The notes: generated by a model not told the origin, from the sequence alone. A DNA stretch of 64,000 nucleotides from Terrabacter sp. Root85 (GCF_001429185.1 NZ_LMIW01000015.1:122267-186266); one strand, 5' to 3'; positions 46,401 through 56,051 are shown, numbered from the stretch's first letter. Translations and numbers: made by a program.

Positions 46401-46800
46401 TCTCGACGAAGCGCTGCGCGATCATCTCGACGGCTGTGGTGCGCGACATGGGCTCCCAGTCGGTGCCACCCGGCCGCCGGTAGAGCACGTGGCGCACCCG
46501 CCCGGGGTTGTTGACAAGCTGTTCGCTCGCGGAACCCTTGGGGCACAAGCGGCCCCGCGACACCGGCGAGTCCGGGTCGCCCTCGATCTGCACGACCCTT
46601 TCGTCCTTGACATACACCTTCTGGCCGCAGCCCACAGCGCAGTACGGGCAGACGCTCTGCACGACGCGGTCGGCCGTCGAGGTGCGGGGCTGCAGACCGC
46701 GGGTGCGCTCGGACGTCACCGCCGGACCGCGTCCGAGAAAGTCCCCGGACCGCGCCTGCCGGATCACCGGCCAAGACAGGAACGTCTTCTTCGCCTCCAT
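43429..46800 (-). CDS. fdhA: Selenocysteine-containing formate dehydrogenase, alpha subunit
   Basis: This 1123-residue (Sec included) molybdopterin oxidoreductase oxidises formate to CO2. After an N-terminal helix come the 4Fe-4S binding cysteines CPYCAVGCGQKVYV...RGRLCPKG. The active-site selenocysteine is residue 190, encoded by UGA at 46231-46233 in the context ENQARI-Sec-HSSTVPSLGSSFGRGGATQYV, the alignment seen in FDH-N. Without readthrough the gene would look like two pieces. The mid-region has a His-rich insertion (residues 357-380). The molybdopterin dinucleotide domain closes the protein (NLWSPSGDQPGADVYPYVFTTYRLTEHHTAGGMSRFLPYL). ATG 46800 follows AAAGGTGG; 46830 is an alternative. 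No twin-arginine signal is visible. Confidence 0.94.
46201..46233 (-). promoter_or_regulatory. UGA selenocysteine codon and SECIS hairpin
   Basis: On the mRNA the UGA (46233-46231) is followed by 11 bases and then the hairpin GGUCCCCAGUCUGGGGUCC (46219-46201): two outer G-C pairs, an unpaired U opposite U, four C-G pairs and a five-base loop AGUCU. This matches the E. coli fdhF SECIS layout, with the bulged U below the loop and GUCU in the loop, and the 11-base distance recalled for that element. SelB from the same island would bind it. Confidence 0.88.
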
Positions 46801-46944
46801 CGAACGCCACCTTTCGCGGCGTGCGGGCACGCCGGCCGGAGTGTCACGACCTCTCGAATCTCTTCATTCCCACAAGACACGGGGTCGAAACCCACCTTAG
46901 ACACGCCGGCGACCAAATGGGCGTGGTGAACTCTGTCCGTCGCG

Positions 46945-47958
46945 TCAGGAGAGGTACGGGTTGCCGCCGCTCCACTTGAGGACCCCGGTCCACGCCGGCC
47001 GGACGAGCGGGTCGTAGCTCTTGCGCACGTGGAAGGCGACGCGGAGCACGCCACCGTCGTTGATCACCTCGGCGCCGCCGGGGCCGCAGAAGCGGTCGGT
47101 CGTCGAGATGCCCATGCCGCCGACCCAGCGCGGGTTGCCGAGGGCGAAGAGGTCGTTGCCCGACCAGACCTGCGTGGCGTAGTTGCAGTCCTTGTAGCCG
47201 TTGCGCGAGACGAAGAGGTGCACCTTGCCGGCGGCGTCGCGGTAGACGTCGGGCGCCTCCGCGACGGCCGAGCCGATGCGGCTCGCGTTGAGGACGACCT
47301 TCGGCGAGCCGGCCAGCGTCGTGCCGGCCGAGTTGTCGACGCGCACGGCCATGATCTGGAAGCGGCGCGGGCTGTAGTTGCCGATCTTGAAGACGAGGTA
47401 GCGGTTGCCGTAGCGGGTGCGGTACTCGACAGGGTCGATGGCCTCGGAGTAGCCGGCGGGCGGGCAGATGAGGGGCGTCGAGACCGGGCTGAACGGACCC
47501 GTGGGCGACGACGAGCGCGCGGCGCCGATGCAGTGCTTGTTGTGGTTCGCCGTGCCGGGGGCCTCGCGGCGGGCGGCGAAGTACATCGTGAAGCGCTCGG
47601 AGCCGGGCGTCGTCGCGGTCTGGAAGACGTGCGGGGCCCACAGCTGCGCAGGCGAGCTGTCGGTCGCCTCGAAGGTCCAGGCCGGACGGGCGTTCATCGA
47701 GTTGCCCACGACCGCGAAGCCCGAGCCGGGCGAGGCCGAGCGAGCGACCCGGAAGCCGCCGCCCGTCGCGTAGAGGTAGTACTTCGTGCCCTGGGCGCGC
47801 GTCGTGAACTTCGCGAAGCCCGGGTCCGGGAAGTCCTTGGCGATGACGTTGCGGGCGCTCGCGCCCGTCGTGACGGCCTGCGCGGGCGCGCTCGCGAGCG
47901 CTCCGCTGAGGGCGACCGCTGCGGCCGCGAGGGCAGCGGCGACTGCTGGCTTCTTCAT
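46945..47958 (-). CDS. Secreted GH43-like glycoside hydrolase
   Basis: This 337-residue protein has a signal peptide (MKKPAVAAALAAAAVALSGALASAPAQA) and a five-bladed propeller pattern. The first catalytic Asp is probable in AKDFPDPGFAKF, and the ending of the fold shows EAIDPVEYRTRYGNRYLVFKIG and the segment IGSAVAEAPDVYRDAAGKVHLFVS with the probable catalytic Glu-Ala-Pro. GH43 enzymes act on arabinans, xylans or related side chains outside the cell. The gene has a GGGG ribosome site before ATG 47958 and no obvious operon partner. The substrate is not predicted. Confidence 0.83.
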   Translation of the reverse strand: MKKPAVAAALAAAAVALSGALASAPAQAVTTGASARNVIAKDFPDPGFAKFTTRAQGTKYYLYATGGGFRVARSASPGSGFAVVGNSMNARPAWTFEATDSSPAQLWAPHVFQTATTPGSERFTMYFAARREAPGTANHNKHCIGAARSSSPTGPFSPVSTPLICPPAGYSEAIDPVEYRTRYGNRYLVFKIGNYSPRRFQIMAVRVDNSAGTTLAGSPKVVLNASRIGSAVAEAPDVYRDAAGKVHLFVSRNGYKDCNYATQVWSGNDLFALGNPRWVGGMGISTTDRFCGPGGAEVINDGGVLRVAFHVRKSYDPLVRPAWTGVLKWSGGNPYLS

Positions 47959-48087
47959 GTGGTGTTCCCCTGTTTCCCCTGGAGAGACCGGGCTGCGTGC
48001 CCGGTCAGCGCGATTCTGCGCCCTCCGGGTGGGCCGCGTCGATGGGTAGTCCTACCCGGATCCGGGCGAGTCCTAGAGTGGAGTCCG

Positions 48088-49067
48088 ATGAACCAGCCCC
48101 CACCCCGACCGCCCTGGCAGGGACTGCTGCGGTGGGGACCGCACGGCGGCGCCCACCGGGTCGCGCTCCGCGCCGGGCTGTCGGTCCTCGTGCCGCTGCT
48201 CGTGCTCGTGCTGGTGGGTCGCGTCGAGTGGACGCCGTATGCCGCCTTCGGTGCCTTCACCTCGCTCTACGGACGCAACCACGCCCGCCCTGAACGTGCC
48301 GGGATGCAGGTCGTGGCCGGCGGGTTCCTCACTCTCGCAGTCACGCTCGGCGTCGTCGTGTCGCTCGCACCAGCCTCGCGCTGGCTCGTCGTGGTCCTCG
48401 GCGCGCTCCTCGCAGCTGCCGGTTCGCTCACCTCGGACGCCTACCGGTGGCACCCACCGGGGCCGCTCTTCCTCGTCTTCGCCTTCGCTGTCTGCGCCAT
48501 GGTGCCGGCCGTCCCGACGACCGTCCCGGTCGCGGCCGGCGTCGCCGCGGCGAGCGTGCTCGTGTCGCTTGTCATCGCCCACGTCGAGGCCCTCGGGCAC
48601 CGCGACCGCTGGCACCGGCCGCAGCTGCCCGCACCGCGCTTCCGGGACGCGCTCGAGGCACCCGGAGCCCGCGCTGGCAGCACCCCTACTGGGCCATGGT
48701 CGCTGCCGTGACCGTCCTCTCGGGTCCGGACCTCACGTCCCGCCTCACCCGCGGCGTGCACCGCGTCGTCGGCACCGTGCTCGGTCTCGCGGTCGCGGCG
48801 CCGATCCTCGCGTGGGGACCGCAGGGGGTCTGGGCGGTGCTCGTCATCGTCGTGCTGCAGGTGCTCACCGAGCTCGTCGTCGGGCGCAACTACGCCGTGG
48901 CGCTCCTCTTCATCACCCCGCTCGCCCTGATGATGGGCCAGCTCGTCCACACCGCCCCGGTGGGTCCGCTGCTGCGCGACCGCCTCTTCGAGACGGTGCT
49001 CGGTGCGCTCGTCGGCGCCGTCGTCCTCCTGCTCGTCCCCGACCGAGCAGGACGTTCGGACCGCTGA
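48088..49067 (+). pseudogene. FUSC-family membrane transporter, split by frameshift
   Basis: The first part (48088-48711) encodes about five membrane spans of a FUSC/YccC-like aromatic-acid or efflux protein: LRAGLSVLVPLLVLVLVGRVEWTPYAAFGAFTSLYGRN, which is the conserved start. Near 48660-48672 the homologous frame jumps by -1. The continuing frame reads RWQHPYWAMVAAVTVLSGPDLTSRLTRGVHRVVGTVLGL and ends at 49067. PYWAMVAA is a FUSC signature, so both parts are one ancestral gene. The first frame ends with 15 or so nonsense residues. No slippery heptamer is seen. An ATG at 48696 could restart the second half. Confidence 0.8.
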
Positions 49068-49197
49068 GAGTGGCCGCGCGAGACGTAGGCATCACCGGTG
49101 CGAGGTCTGGGAGAAGTGCCGATGTGGGTGGGTGCGTCCCGGGCCGATCGTGGAGTGGTCGGCGGAAGGTCCGCCGCATCTGGTCCAGGAGCACGCC

Positions 49198-49470
49198 ATG
49201 CCCGCTCGCCATCGACTCGTCGCCGTCGTCTCGGCCACCGCCCTCTCACTGCCGGCCGTTTCCGCGGCCGCGGGGTCGGCCGCCGGGATGCCGATCCCCC
49301 TTCCCGACCCCAGACCCCACCTCCACGTGCTCGCACCACGGCTCGACACGGACACCGCCGTGCTGACGGAGCTGAGGGAGCTGAAGGACGAGTACGCAGC
49401 CAGCCACCTGCCGCGCGTGCACAACACCATCGTCCTGATCCTCAACAACGCGGCTTCAGCCGTCCTGTGA
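49198..49470 (+). CDS. Small secreted protein (90 aa), function unknown
   Basis: A 90-residue protein with a signal-like N-terminus (MPARHRLVAVVSATALSLPAVSAAAGSAAG) and a short soluble remainder rich in Leu and His (LPDPRPHLHVLAPRLDTDTAVLTELRELKDEYAASHLPRVHNTIVLIL). A good AGGAG site precedes ATG 49198. It precedes the large regulator by 75 bases. Two His-containing stretches could bind metal. No family was recognised. Confidence 0.6.
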   Translation: MPARHRLVAVVSATALSLPAVSAAAGSAAGMPIPLPDPRPHLHVLAPRLDTDTAVLTELRELKDEYAASHLPRVHNTIVLILNNAASAVL

Positions 49471-49545
49471 ACACGACGCGCGTCCGCTCCTACGCTGGAA
49501 GACGGGTCGGAGGGCACCACGACGTCCTCGGTCACGGAGTCGCGG

Positions 49546-52407
49546 ATGGGCACATCGTCAGAGCACACAGCACCCGTCGGGAGGGGCGAGCAGATCCGCG
49601 CCCTCGACGTCCTGCTCGGCGAGGTCGTGCGCGAGGCGGATGAGGACGCCCCTCGCATCAGGAGTCTGCTCCTCGGAGGTGACGCCGGCATCGGCAAGAC
49701 GACTCTGGTCGAGGTCCTTGCCGAGCGGTGCCGGGCGATGGGCCTGAGCTGTGCGGTCGGTCACTGCCTGGACCTGGCCACGGGAATGCCGTTCGGTCCG
49801 GTGGTCGAGGCACTCCGGGACCTCCATGACCGCCAGAGCACCGAGGACTCCCCGGTGCCACGCCTGTCCTGGCTGGCCTCCGAGGCGAGCTCGAGGTCCC
49901 CCTCACTCGAGTCTCTCGTCGAAGCCACCGAGATCCTGGGCCGTGCGGGCTCGGCCGTGCTCGTCATCGAGGATCTCCACTGGGCCGACGCCTCGGTACG
50001 CGACTTCGCGCTGGCCGCGCAGCGAACCTGCCGTGCACCGCTGCTGCTCGTCCTGACCTTCCGTGCCGACGACGTGACCGCCGGACACCCGCTCCGGGGC
50101 CCGTTGGTCGAGCTGAGTCGGAGTCCGCGTGCGGTGCGCATGGATCTTTCCGGGCTCGCTGCCCACGACGTGCGCGAGCTCGTCCGTCGACGGTCAGGAC
50201 ACGACCCGGACACCGAGAGACTCACCGCCCTGATGCTCCACTCCGACGGAAATCCCCTCTACGTCGAGGAGCTGCTGTCCGCCGACGAGCCCGGTGTCCC
50301 GGGGCTCCTGCACGACCTGTTGCTGCGGCACGTCGGGACGCTCTCGTCATCCGCCGTCCGGATCAGCCGCCTGGCTTCGGTCGACGGCAGCCGCATCGAC
50401 CTCGAGGTCCTCGAGGAGGCGGCTGGGCTCGCATCCGCCGCGTTTGCCCAGGCGATCCACGAGATGCTCGAGCGCAACGTCGTCGTCCGTCACGGGAACA
50501 GGTACGACTTCCGTCACGCACTGCTCCGGGAGTCCGTGCACGACGACCTGCTCCCCGGGGAGATCGTCGAGATGCACGCCGCCTACGCCCGGGCCCTTCG
50601 AGGCCGCGTCGAGTCCGGGTCGACCGAGCAGCGCTGGCGGTACGGAGCGTCCCTGGCCCTGCACGCGATGGGCGCGGGTGACTGGCCCCTCGCCCTCGCG
50701 GCCTCGGTGTGGGCCGGCGTGGCCGGCAAGCAGTACGGCTCTGCCGCAGCAGCCGACCATTTCGAACACGCCTTCTACCTCTGGGACCGCGTTCCGGATG
50801 CCGCTGAGCGCACCGGCCTCTCCAAGGCCGACCTCCCGCGCCTGGCGGCCCGCGTCCTGGCCAACGAGGGGGTCCGTGACCGGGTGCACGACCTGCTGCG
50901 CCTGGCGGTCGACCTGCTCGACCCCGACGGTGACCCCCTGGCGGCATGCCGCGTCCACACCGCCGTCGGGGCCAACTGGGGCGAAGTGCCGGGGCTTCCG
51001 AGTCGACGAGAGTCCCTCGATCGCGCCATCGCGCTGGCCGGGACGACGGCGACCCGCGAGCTCGCGGACGCGCTCATTGCGTCCACGTTCCACGCGTGTC
51101 GAGTCGGCCGGTACACGGAGGCAGTCGACTTCGCGACCCGGGCCCTCGACGTCGCTCGGGCGATCGGAGCGGACGATCTCGTCACCCAGGCCCTGTGGGA
51201 GCTGGCCGAGCCGCTCTGGCTCCTCGGCCGCTGCGGCGAGGCGCTGGAGGTGTACCGGGAGGCCGTGCGCGAAGCCGAGCGGTCCGACGAGCTGGGCGCC
51301 GCCCTCGAGGCCTCGGGCGAGCTCGCCTTCTACCTCTGGCTGTACGGCTCGGTCGACGAGGCGGTCCAGATCTCTCGTCAGGTCCGCGAGAGGGCCGAGC
51401 GAGCCGGACTGCCGAGGTACGTGGCCTTCGGCGCCGAGCAGGAGCTGGAGATCCTGGTCCAGCAGGGACGCATCTCAGAAGCAGAGGCCCTCTACGAGAC
51501 CTACTGCGTCCCCGCCAGGGTCGAGTTCCGACTGCGGTGGAACAGGGCGGTCCTGTTCGTGGCCCGTGGCGACATGCGAGGCGCGCTCGCCGTTGAGGAG
51601 GAGGCGTTCGCCGACGGCTCCAACGCGCCGGGCGTCAACCACTCTCCGCGTCTCATCGAGATCTGCGAGGGCCTGTCGGATCCGGAGCGCGCCCTGGACG
51701 CGGCCGAGGCCTTGATGCAGGAGGTCGCCCCTCGGGACTCTCCCCTGGAGCACGCCCTCGCCGCCGACTACGCCTACCGGGCGCTCGTTCTCGCCGGCCC
51801 CTCCGCGGCACGCCCGGCCCAGCCGCTCGCCGCGGCGGCCGCCGTGTCGCTGGACTTCGCCCGGCGGCGTGTCACCCCCGAATGGGGGCGCACCTGGGAC
51901 GGGATGCACCTGGCCATCGCCGAGGCCCTCGAGGCCCAGCTGTCAGGGCAGTCGGCCATCCCCCAGTGGCACGCCGCCGTCGATCTCGCGTTCCCCTTCG
52001 GCCGCTACACCTCGCTCCGCCCACGCCTCGAGCTGGCACGCGCACAGCTGGCACACGGAGAACGCGACGAGGGCAAGGCCATGCTCTCCGCAGTCTGGCA
52101 CGAGGCCCACGAGATGGGATCCCGCTGGCTCGAGAGCCAGGCCGCGGTGGCGGCAAGGCGGTTCCGGGTGCCACTGCCGCTCGACGTCGACGAACCCGGA
52201 CCCCTCGACCGGCTGACGCCGCGCGAGCGCGAGGTGCTCGACCACGTCGCTCGCGGAGCGACGAACCGAGCCATCGCCTCCGCCCTGTTCATCACCGAGA
52301 AGACCGCCAGCGTGCACGTCGGCAACGTGATCGCCAAGCTCGGCGTGAGCAACCGTGGCGAGGCCGCTGCTCTCGCCCGCTCAGTTCGCTCGGACCGGGA
52401 TACCTGA
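49546..52407 (+). CDS. Large LuxR-family regulator with AAA-type ATPase domain (LAL/MalT-like)
   Basis: This 953-residue regulator has three parts. Residues 1-300 form an ATPase with Walker A GGDAGIGKTTLVE (about 44-56), Walker B AVLVIEDLHWADASVR and a following LTFRADDVTAG. Residues 330-860 are helical repeats of TPR character (AVDFATRALDVARAIG, EALEVYREAVREAERSDELGAALEASGELAFYLWLYGSVDEAV). The last 65 residues are a LuxR helix-turn-helix: LTPREREVLDHVARGATNRAIASALFITEKTASVHVGNVIAKLGVSNRGEA. Such LAL proteins are ATP-dependent activators. The target is unknown and no biosynthetic cluster adjoins it. The gene has no GTATGCC heptamers. Confidence 0.9.
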   Translation: MGTSSEHTAPVGRGEQIRALDVLLGEVVREADEDAPRIRSLLLGGDAGIGKTTLVEVLAERCRAMGLSCAVGHCLDLATGMPFGPVVEALRDLHDRQSTEDSPVPRLSWLASEASSRSPSLESLVEATEILGRAGSAVLVIEDLHWADASVRDFALAAQRTCRAPLLLVLTFRADDVTAGHPLRGPLVELSRSPRAVRMDLSGLAAHDVRELVRRRSGHDPDTERLTALMLHSDGNPLYVEELLSADEPGVPGLLHDLLLRHVGTLSSSAVRISRLASVDGSRIDLEVLEEAAGLASAAFAQAIHEMLERNVVVRHGNRYDFRHALLRESVHDDLLPGEIVEMHAAYARALRGRVESGSTEQRWRYGASLALHAMGAGDWPLALAASVWAGVAGKQYGSAAAADHFEHAFYLWDRVPDAAERTGLSKADLPRLAARVLANEGVRDRVHDLLRLAVDLLDPDGDPLAACRVHTAVGANWGEVPGLPSRRESLDRAIALAGTTATRELADALIASTFHACRVGRYTEAVDFATRALDVARAIGADDLVTQALWELAEPLWLLGRCGEALEVYREAVREAERSDELGAALEASGELAFYLWLYGSVDEAVQISRQVRERAERAGLPRYVAFGAEQELEILVQQGRISEAEALYETYCVPARVEFRLRWNRAVLFVARGDMRGALAVEEEAFADGSNAPGVNHSPRLIEICEGLSDPERALDAAEALMQEVAPRDSPLEHALAADYAYRALVLAGPSAARPAQPLAAAAAVSLDFARRRVTPEWGRTWDGMHLAIAEALEAQLSGQSAIPQWHAAVDLAFPFGRYTSLRPRLELARAQLAHGERDEGKAMLSAVWHEAHEMGSRWLESQAAVAARRFRVPLPLDVDEPGPLDRLTPREREVLDHVARGATNRAIASALFITEKTASVHVGNVIAKLGVSNRGEAAALARSVRSDRDT

Positions 52408-52522
52408 CCAGCCGGACGTCAGCCGGGGCGCGGCGGCAGCTCGTTCCCAAGGGCGCGACACCACCGGCCCGGTGCATACCGACGATTCGGCACACGTCCC
52501 GGCCCGGCGGCATACTCACGTG

Positions 52523-55069
52523 GTGACGAAGAACCTCAGCGAGCGCATCCCGCGGGACCCCGATCCCGACGGCCTCTACGAGGTCTTCACCGAGTGGACG
52601 ACCGAGCGTGGCCTGACCCTCTACCCGCACCAGGAGGAGGCGTTCCTCGAGATCCTCAGCGGCAGCAACCTCATCCTGGCGACGCCGACCGGCTCGGGGA
52701 AGTCGCTCGTCGCGACGGCGGCCCACCTCACCGCCCTCGCCGACGACCGCGTCTCCTTCTACACGGCACCCATCAAGGCGCTCGTCTCCGAGAAGTTCTT
52801 CGCCCTCTGCGAGCAGTTCGGCGCCGACAACGTCGGCATGATCACCGGCGACGCGTCGGTCAACGCCGACGCCCCGATCATCTGCTGCACCGCCGAGATC
52901 CTCGCGAACCTCGCTCTGCGAGAGGGCAGCTCGGCTGACGTCGGTCTGGTCGTCATGGACGAGTTCCACTTCTACTCCGAGCCCGACCGCGGGTGGGCGT
53001 GGCAGGTGCCGATCATCGAGCTGCCTCAGGCACAGTTCGTCCTCATGTCGGCGACGCTCGGCGACGTCACGATGTTCAGGGACGACCTGACCCGGCGCAC
53101 CGGCCGCTCCACGGCCGTCATCAGCGGCACCGAGCGTCCCGTCCCCCTTGAGTTCTCGTATGCCGTCACCCCCCTCCACGAGACCATCGAGGAGCTCCTC
53201 GAGAAGGACCGCGCGCCCGTCTACGTCGTCCACTTCACGCAGGCGGCCGCGCTCGAGCGCGCCCAGAGCCTCATGGCCGTCAAGATCACGACGCGCGAGG
53301 AGCGCGAGGCGATCGCCGCGCGCATCGGTGGCTTCCGGTTCGGGGCGGGCTTCGGACGCACTCTCTCCCGCCTCGTCCGGCACGGCATCGGAGTGCACCA
53401 CGCGGGCATGCTGCCGAAGTACCGCCGCCTCGTCGAGCAGCTCGCGCAGGACGGCCTCCTCAAGGTCATCTGTGGCACCGACACGCTCGGCGTCGGCATC
53501 AACGTGCCGATCCGCACCGTGCTGCTCACCGGGCTGACGAAGTTCGACGGCACGAAGCAGCGCCTGCTCAAGGCGCGTGAGTTCCACCAGATCGTCGGCC
53601 GGGCCGGCCGGGCCGGCTTCGACGCGCGCGGCTGGGTCGTCGCCCAGGCCCCCGACCACGTCGTCGAGAACCTCCGCGCCGTCGAGAAGGCCGGCGACGA
53701 CCCCAAGAAGCAGAAGAAGATCCAGCGCAAGAAGGCGCCCGACGGCTTCGTCAACTGGTCGGAGGAGACGTTCGAGCGGCTCATCGTCGCCGAGCCCGAG
53801 CCGCTGCAGCCGCGGATGAAGGTCTCGCACTCGATGCTCGTCAACATCCTGGCGCGAGAAGGCAACCCGGTCGCCCACGCCGCGCGTCTGCTCTCCGACA
53901 ACCACCACGAGGCCAAGGACCAGCGGCGTCTCCAGCGGCACGCGCTCGTGCTCGCCAAGGAGCTCATCACGTCCGGTGTCGTCGAGCGACTGGCGTCGGC
54001 CGAGGACTCCGGCCGTCGGCACGCCCTGACGATCGACCTCCAGCGCGACTTCGCCCTCAACCAGCCGCTCGCCCCCTTCGCGCTCGCCGTCATGGACACC
54101 CTCGACCCCGAGAGCGACACCTACGCCAAGGACCTCGTCTCGGTCATCGAGGCGATCCTCGAGGACCCGCGGCAGGTGCTGTGGGCGCAGGAGTTCAAGG
54201 CGCGCGGCGAGGCCGTCGCGGCGATGAAGCTCGACGGCGTCGAGTACGAGGAGCGGATGGAGCGCCTCGAGGAGGTCTCCTGGCCCAAGCCGCTCGCCGA
54301 GCTGCTCGAGGTGACCCTCACGGCCTACCGGCAGAGCCACCCGTGGATCTCGCAGGACGCCCTCTCGCCGAAGTCCGTCGTCCGCGAGATGTACGAGCGC
54401 GGCATGACGTTCAACGAGTTCGTCTCCTACTACGGCCTGTCCCGGTCCGAGGGGCTCGTCCTGCGCTACCTCACCGACGCCTACCGCACCCTGCGCCACA
54501 CCATCCCCGAGGGCAACCGCACCGAGGAGCTCGAGGACGTCATCGAGTGGCTCGGCGAGCTCGTGCGCCAGACCGACTCCAGCCTGCTCGACGAGTGGGA
54601 GGACCTCGTCAACCCGAGCGACGCCGTGCTCGCCCAGACCGACATCGCCCCGCCGGCGCGGCCGATCACCGGGAACGAGCGGGCGTTCACCGTGATGATC
54701 CGCAACGCGATGTTCCACCGGGTCGAGCTCGCGTCCCGCGACGAGTGGGAAGCGCTCGGCGACCTCGAGGCCCGCGTCGCCGAGCTCACCGACCCACCGC
54801 AGAAGGTCGTCATGGACGCGCAGGCGTGGAACGACGCGCTCGGCGCCTACTACGACGACCACGACGCCATCGCGACCGACCAGGGGGCCCGCTCACCGGC
54901 GCTGCTCCAGGTCGAGCGCACGCCCACGGAGTGGCGGCTGCGCCAGGTCGTCGTCGACCCCGACGACGACCAGGACTGGGGCATCACGGCCTTCGTCGAC
55001 CTCGCGGCGAGCGACGAGGCCGGCGCCGCCGTCCTCACCGTGACGGCCTTCGAGCGCCTCGGCGGCTGA
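52523..55069 (+). CDS. DEAD/DEAH-box helicase (Ski2-like, DUF3516)
   Basis: This 848-residue RNA-helicase-like protein has LYPHQEEAFLEILSGSNLILATPTGSGKSLVA (Walker A), TAPIKALVSEKFFALCEQFG, the box VVMDEFHFYSEPDRGWAWQ, LMSATLGD, GIGVHHAGMLPKYRRLVEQL and REFHQIVGRAGRAGFD. The region after residue 430 with FVNWSEETFERLI is the DUF3516 domain typical of actinobacteria. A role in RNA turnover is inferred from Ski2/Mtr4 similarity. GTG 52523 (or 52520) fits the family better than the upstream Arg-rich frame. A GTATGCC-type motif lies at its start. Confidence 0.9.
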   Translation: MTKNLSERIPRDPDPDGLYEVFTEWTTERGLTLYPHQEEAFLEILSGSNLILATPTGSGKSLVATAAHLTALADDRVSFYTAPIKALVSEKFFALCEQFGADNVGMITGDASVNADAPIICCTAEILANLALREGSSADVGLVVMDEFHFYSEPDRGWAWQVPIIELPQAQFVLMSATLGDVTMFRDDLTRRTGRSTAVISGTERPVPLEFSYAVTPLHETIEELLEKDRAPVYVVHFTQAAALERAQSLMAVKITTREEREAIAARIGGFRFGAGFGRTLSRLVRHGIGVHHAGMLPKYRRLVEQLAQDGLLKVICGTDTLGVGINVPIRTVLLTGLTKFDGTKQRLLKAREFHQIVGRAGRAGFDARGWVVAQAPDHVVENLRAVEKAGDDPKKQKKIQRKKAPDGFVNWSEETFERLIVAEPEPLQPRMKVSHSMLVNILAREGNPVAHAARLLSDNHHEAKDQRRLQRHALVLAKELITSGVVERLASAEDSGRRHALTIDLQRDFALNQPLAPFALAVMDTLDPESDTYAKDLVSVIEAILEDPRQVLWAQEFKARGEAVAAMKLDGVEYEERMERLEEVSWPKPLAELLEVTLTAYRQSHPWISQDALSPKSVVREMYERGMTFNEFVSYYGLSRSEGLVLRYLTDAYRTLRHTIPEGNRTEELEDVIEWLGELVRQTDSSLLDEWEDLVNPSDAVLAQTDIAPPARPITGNERAFTVMIRNAMFHRVELASRDEWEALGDLEARVAELTDPPQKVVMDAQAWNDALGAYYDDHDAIATDQGARSPALLQVERTPTEWRLRQVVVDPDDDQDWGITAFVDLAASDEAGAAVLTVTAFERLGG

Positions 55070-55072
55070 CCC

Positions 55073-55915
55073 GTGACCCTGCGCGCACACCCCTACGACC
55101 ACGACGGCGTCCTCGTCTCCCCTGCCGACGGCGGCAACGGCACGGGGGTGCTCGTGCTGTCGGGATCGAGCGGCCGTGTCGAGCGCGACCGAGCGCGGCT
55201 GCTCGCCGGCGCCGGCGTCACCGCCGCCCTGACCTACCGCTGGTTCGGCGGCGAGGGGCAGCCGGCCGGCATCTGGGAGTACCCCCTCGAGGCCTTCGCA
55301 CCGGCCGTCGCCTCGCTCGGCAAGCGCTGTGACCGCGTCGTGCTCGTGGGCGTCTCGAAGACGGCCGAGGCCTTCCTCGCGTATGCCGCCGACGACCCGG
55401 CCGTCGACGCCGTCGTCGCGCTCGCGCCGAGCCACGTCGTGTGGGCCAACGTCGGTGCCGGACCGGACGGCGAGCTGCGCCCGCAGCACTCGTCGTGGTC
55501 GCGGGCCGGTGAGCCGCTCCCGTTCGTGCCCTACGACGACACGGCCGAGCCCGTCGGCGACCCTCCGGCCTTCACCCCCGTCTACGCCCAGAGCCTCCGC
55601 GCCGCCGCCGACCGGGTCGCGGCCGCGACCATCCCCGTCGAGCGCTTCTTCGGCGACGTGCTGCTCGTGGCCGGCGGTGACGACCAGGTCTGGCCGTCGG
55701 TGACCTACGCCGAGGCCGTGCAGGCCCGGCGACGCGCCCTCGACCTGCCCACGACGCTCGTGACCCACCCCCGGGCCGGGCACCGCGTCGTCCTGCCGGG
55801 TGAGCCCGTCCCCGGCGGCGGCCAGCGGATGGCCCGGGGCGGCACCGAGGCGGCCGACCGCGAGCTCGGCGAACGCGCGTGGCCCGAGATCCGCCGCGTG
55901 CTCGACCTCGCCTGA
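55073..55915 (+). CDS. Acyl-CoA thioesterase / BAAT C-terminal-type hydrolase
   Basis: This 280-residue alpha/beta hydrolase of the BAAT C-terminal type has GVLVLSGSSGRVERDRARLLA, TYRWFGGEGQPAGIWEYPLE, the nucleophile elbow VGVSKTAEAFLAYA (Ser95), an acid in GGDDQVWPS and the base His in RAGHRVVLP. BAAT relatives transfer or hydrolyse acyl-CoA; the bacterial substrate is unknown. The C-terminus has a helix typical of the family. The GTG start is three bases after the helicase stop, so coexpression is likely though no functional link is known. Confidence 0.86.
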   Translation: MTLRAHPYDHDGVLVSPADGGNGTGVLVLSGSSGRVERDRARLLAGAGVTAALTYRWFGGEGQPAGIWEYPLEAFAPAVASLGKRCDRVVLVGVSKTAEAFLAYAADDPAVDAVVALAPSHVVWANVGAGPDGELRPQHSSWSRAGEPLPFVPYDDTAEPVGDPPAFTPVYAQSLRAAADRVAAATIPVERFFGDVLLVAGGDDQVWPSVTYAEAVQARRRALDLPTTLVTHPRAGHRVVLPGEPVPGGGQRMARGGTEAADRELGERAWPEIRRVLDLA

Positions 55916-56051
55916 GCGGGGTTCGAGCGGGACCGCCACGGATCTGAGGCACCCGGAGGGACGGCATACGCCATCCTTCCGATGTGGCGGGGCGGGCCTC
56001 AGACCGACGGTGGAGAGGTCAGCACGACAGCGACCTCGAAGGATCCCCACC

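Noticed and set aside
46870..46900. A T-arm-like GGGTTTCGACCCC on the minus strand upstream of fdhA
   Set aside because: No acceptor, D or anticodon arm could be built around it.
48655..48680. Programmed -1 ribosomal frameshift in the FUSC gene
   Set aside because: No X-XXY-YYZ slippery heptamer or clear downstream structure was found. A plain mutation or error is simpler.
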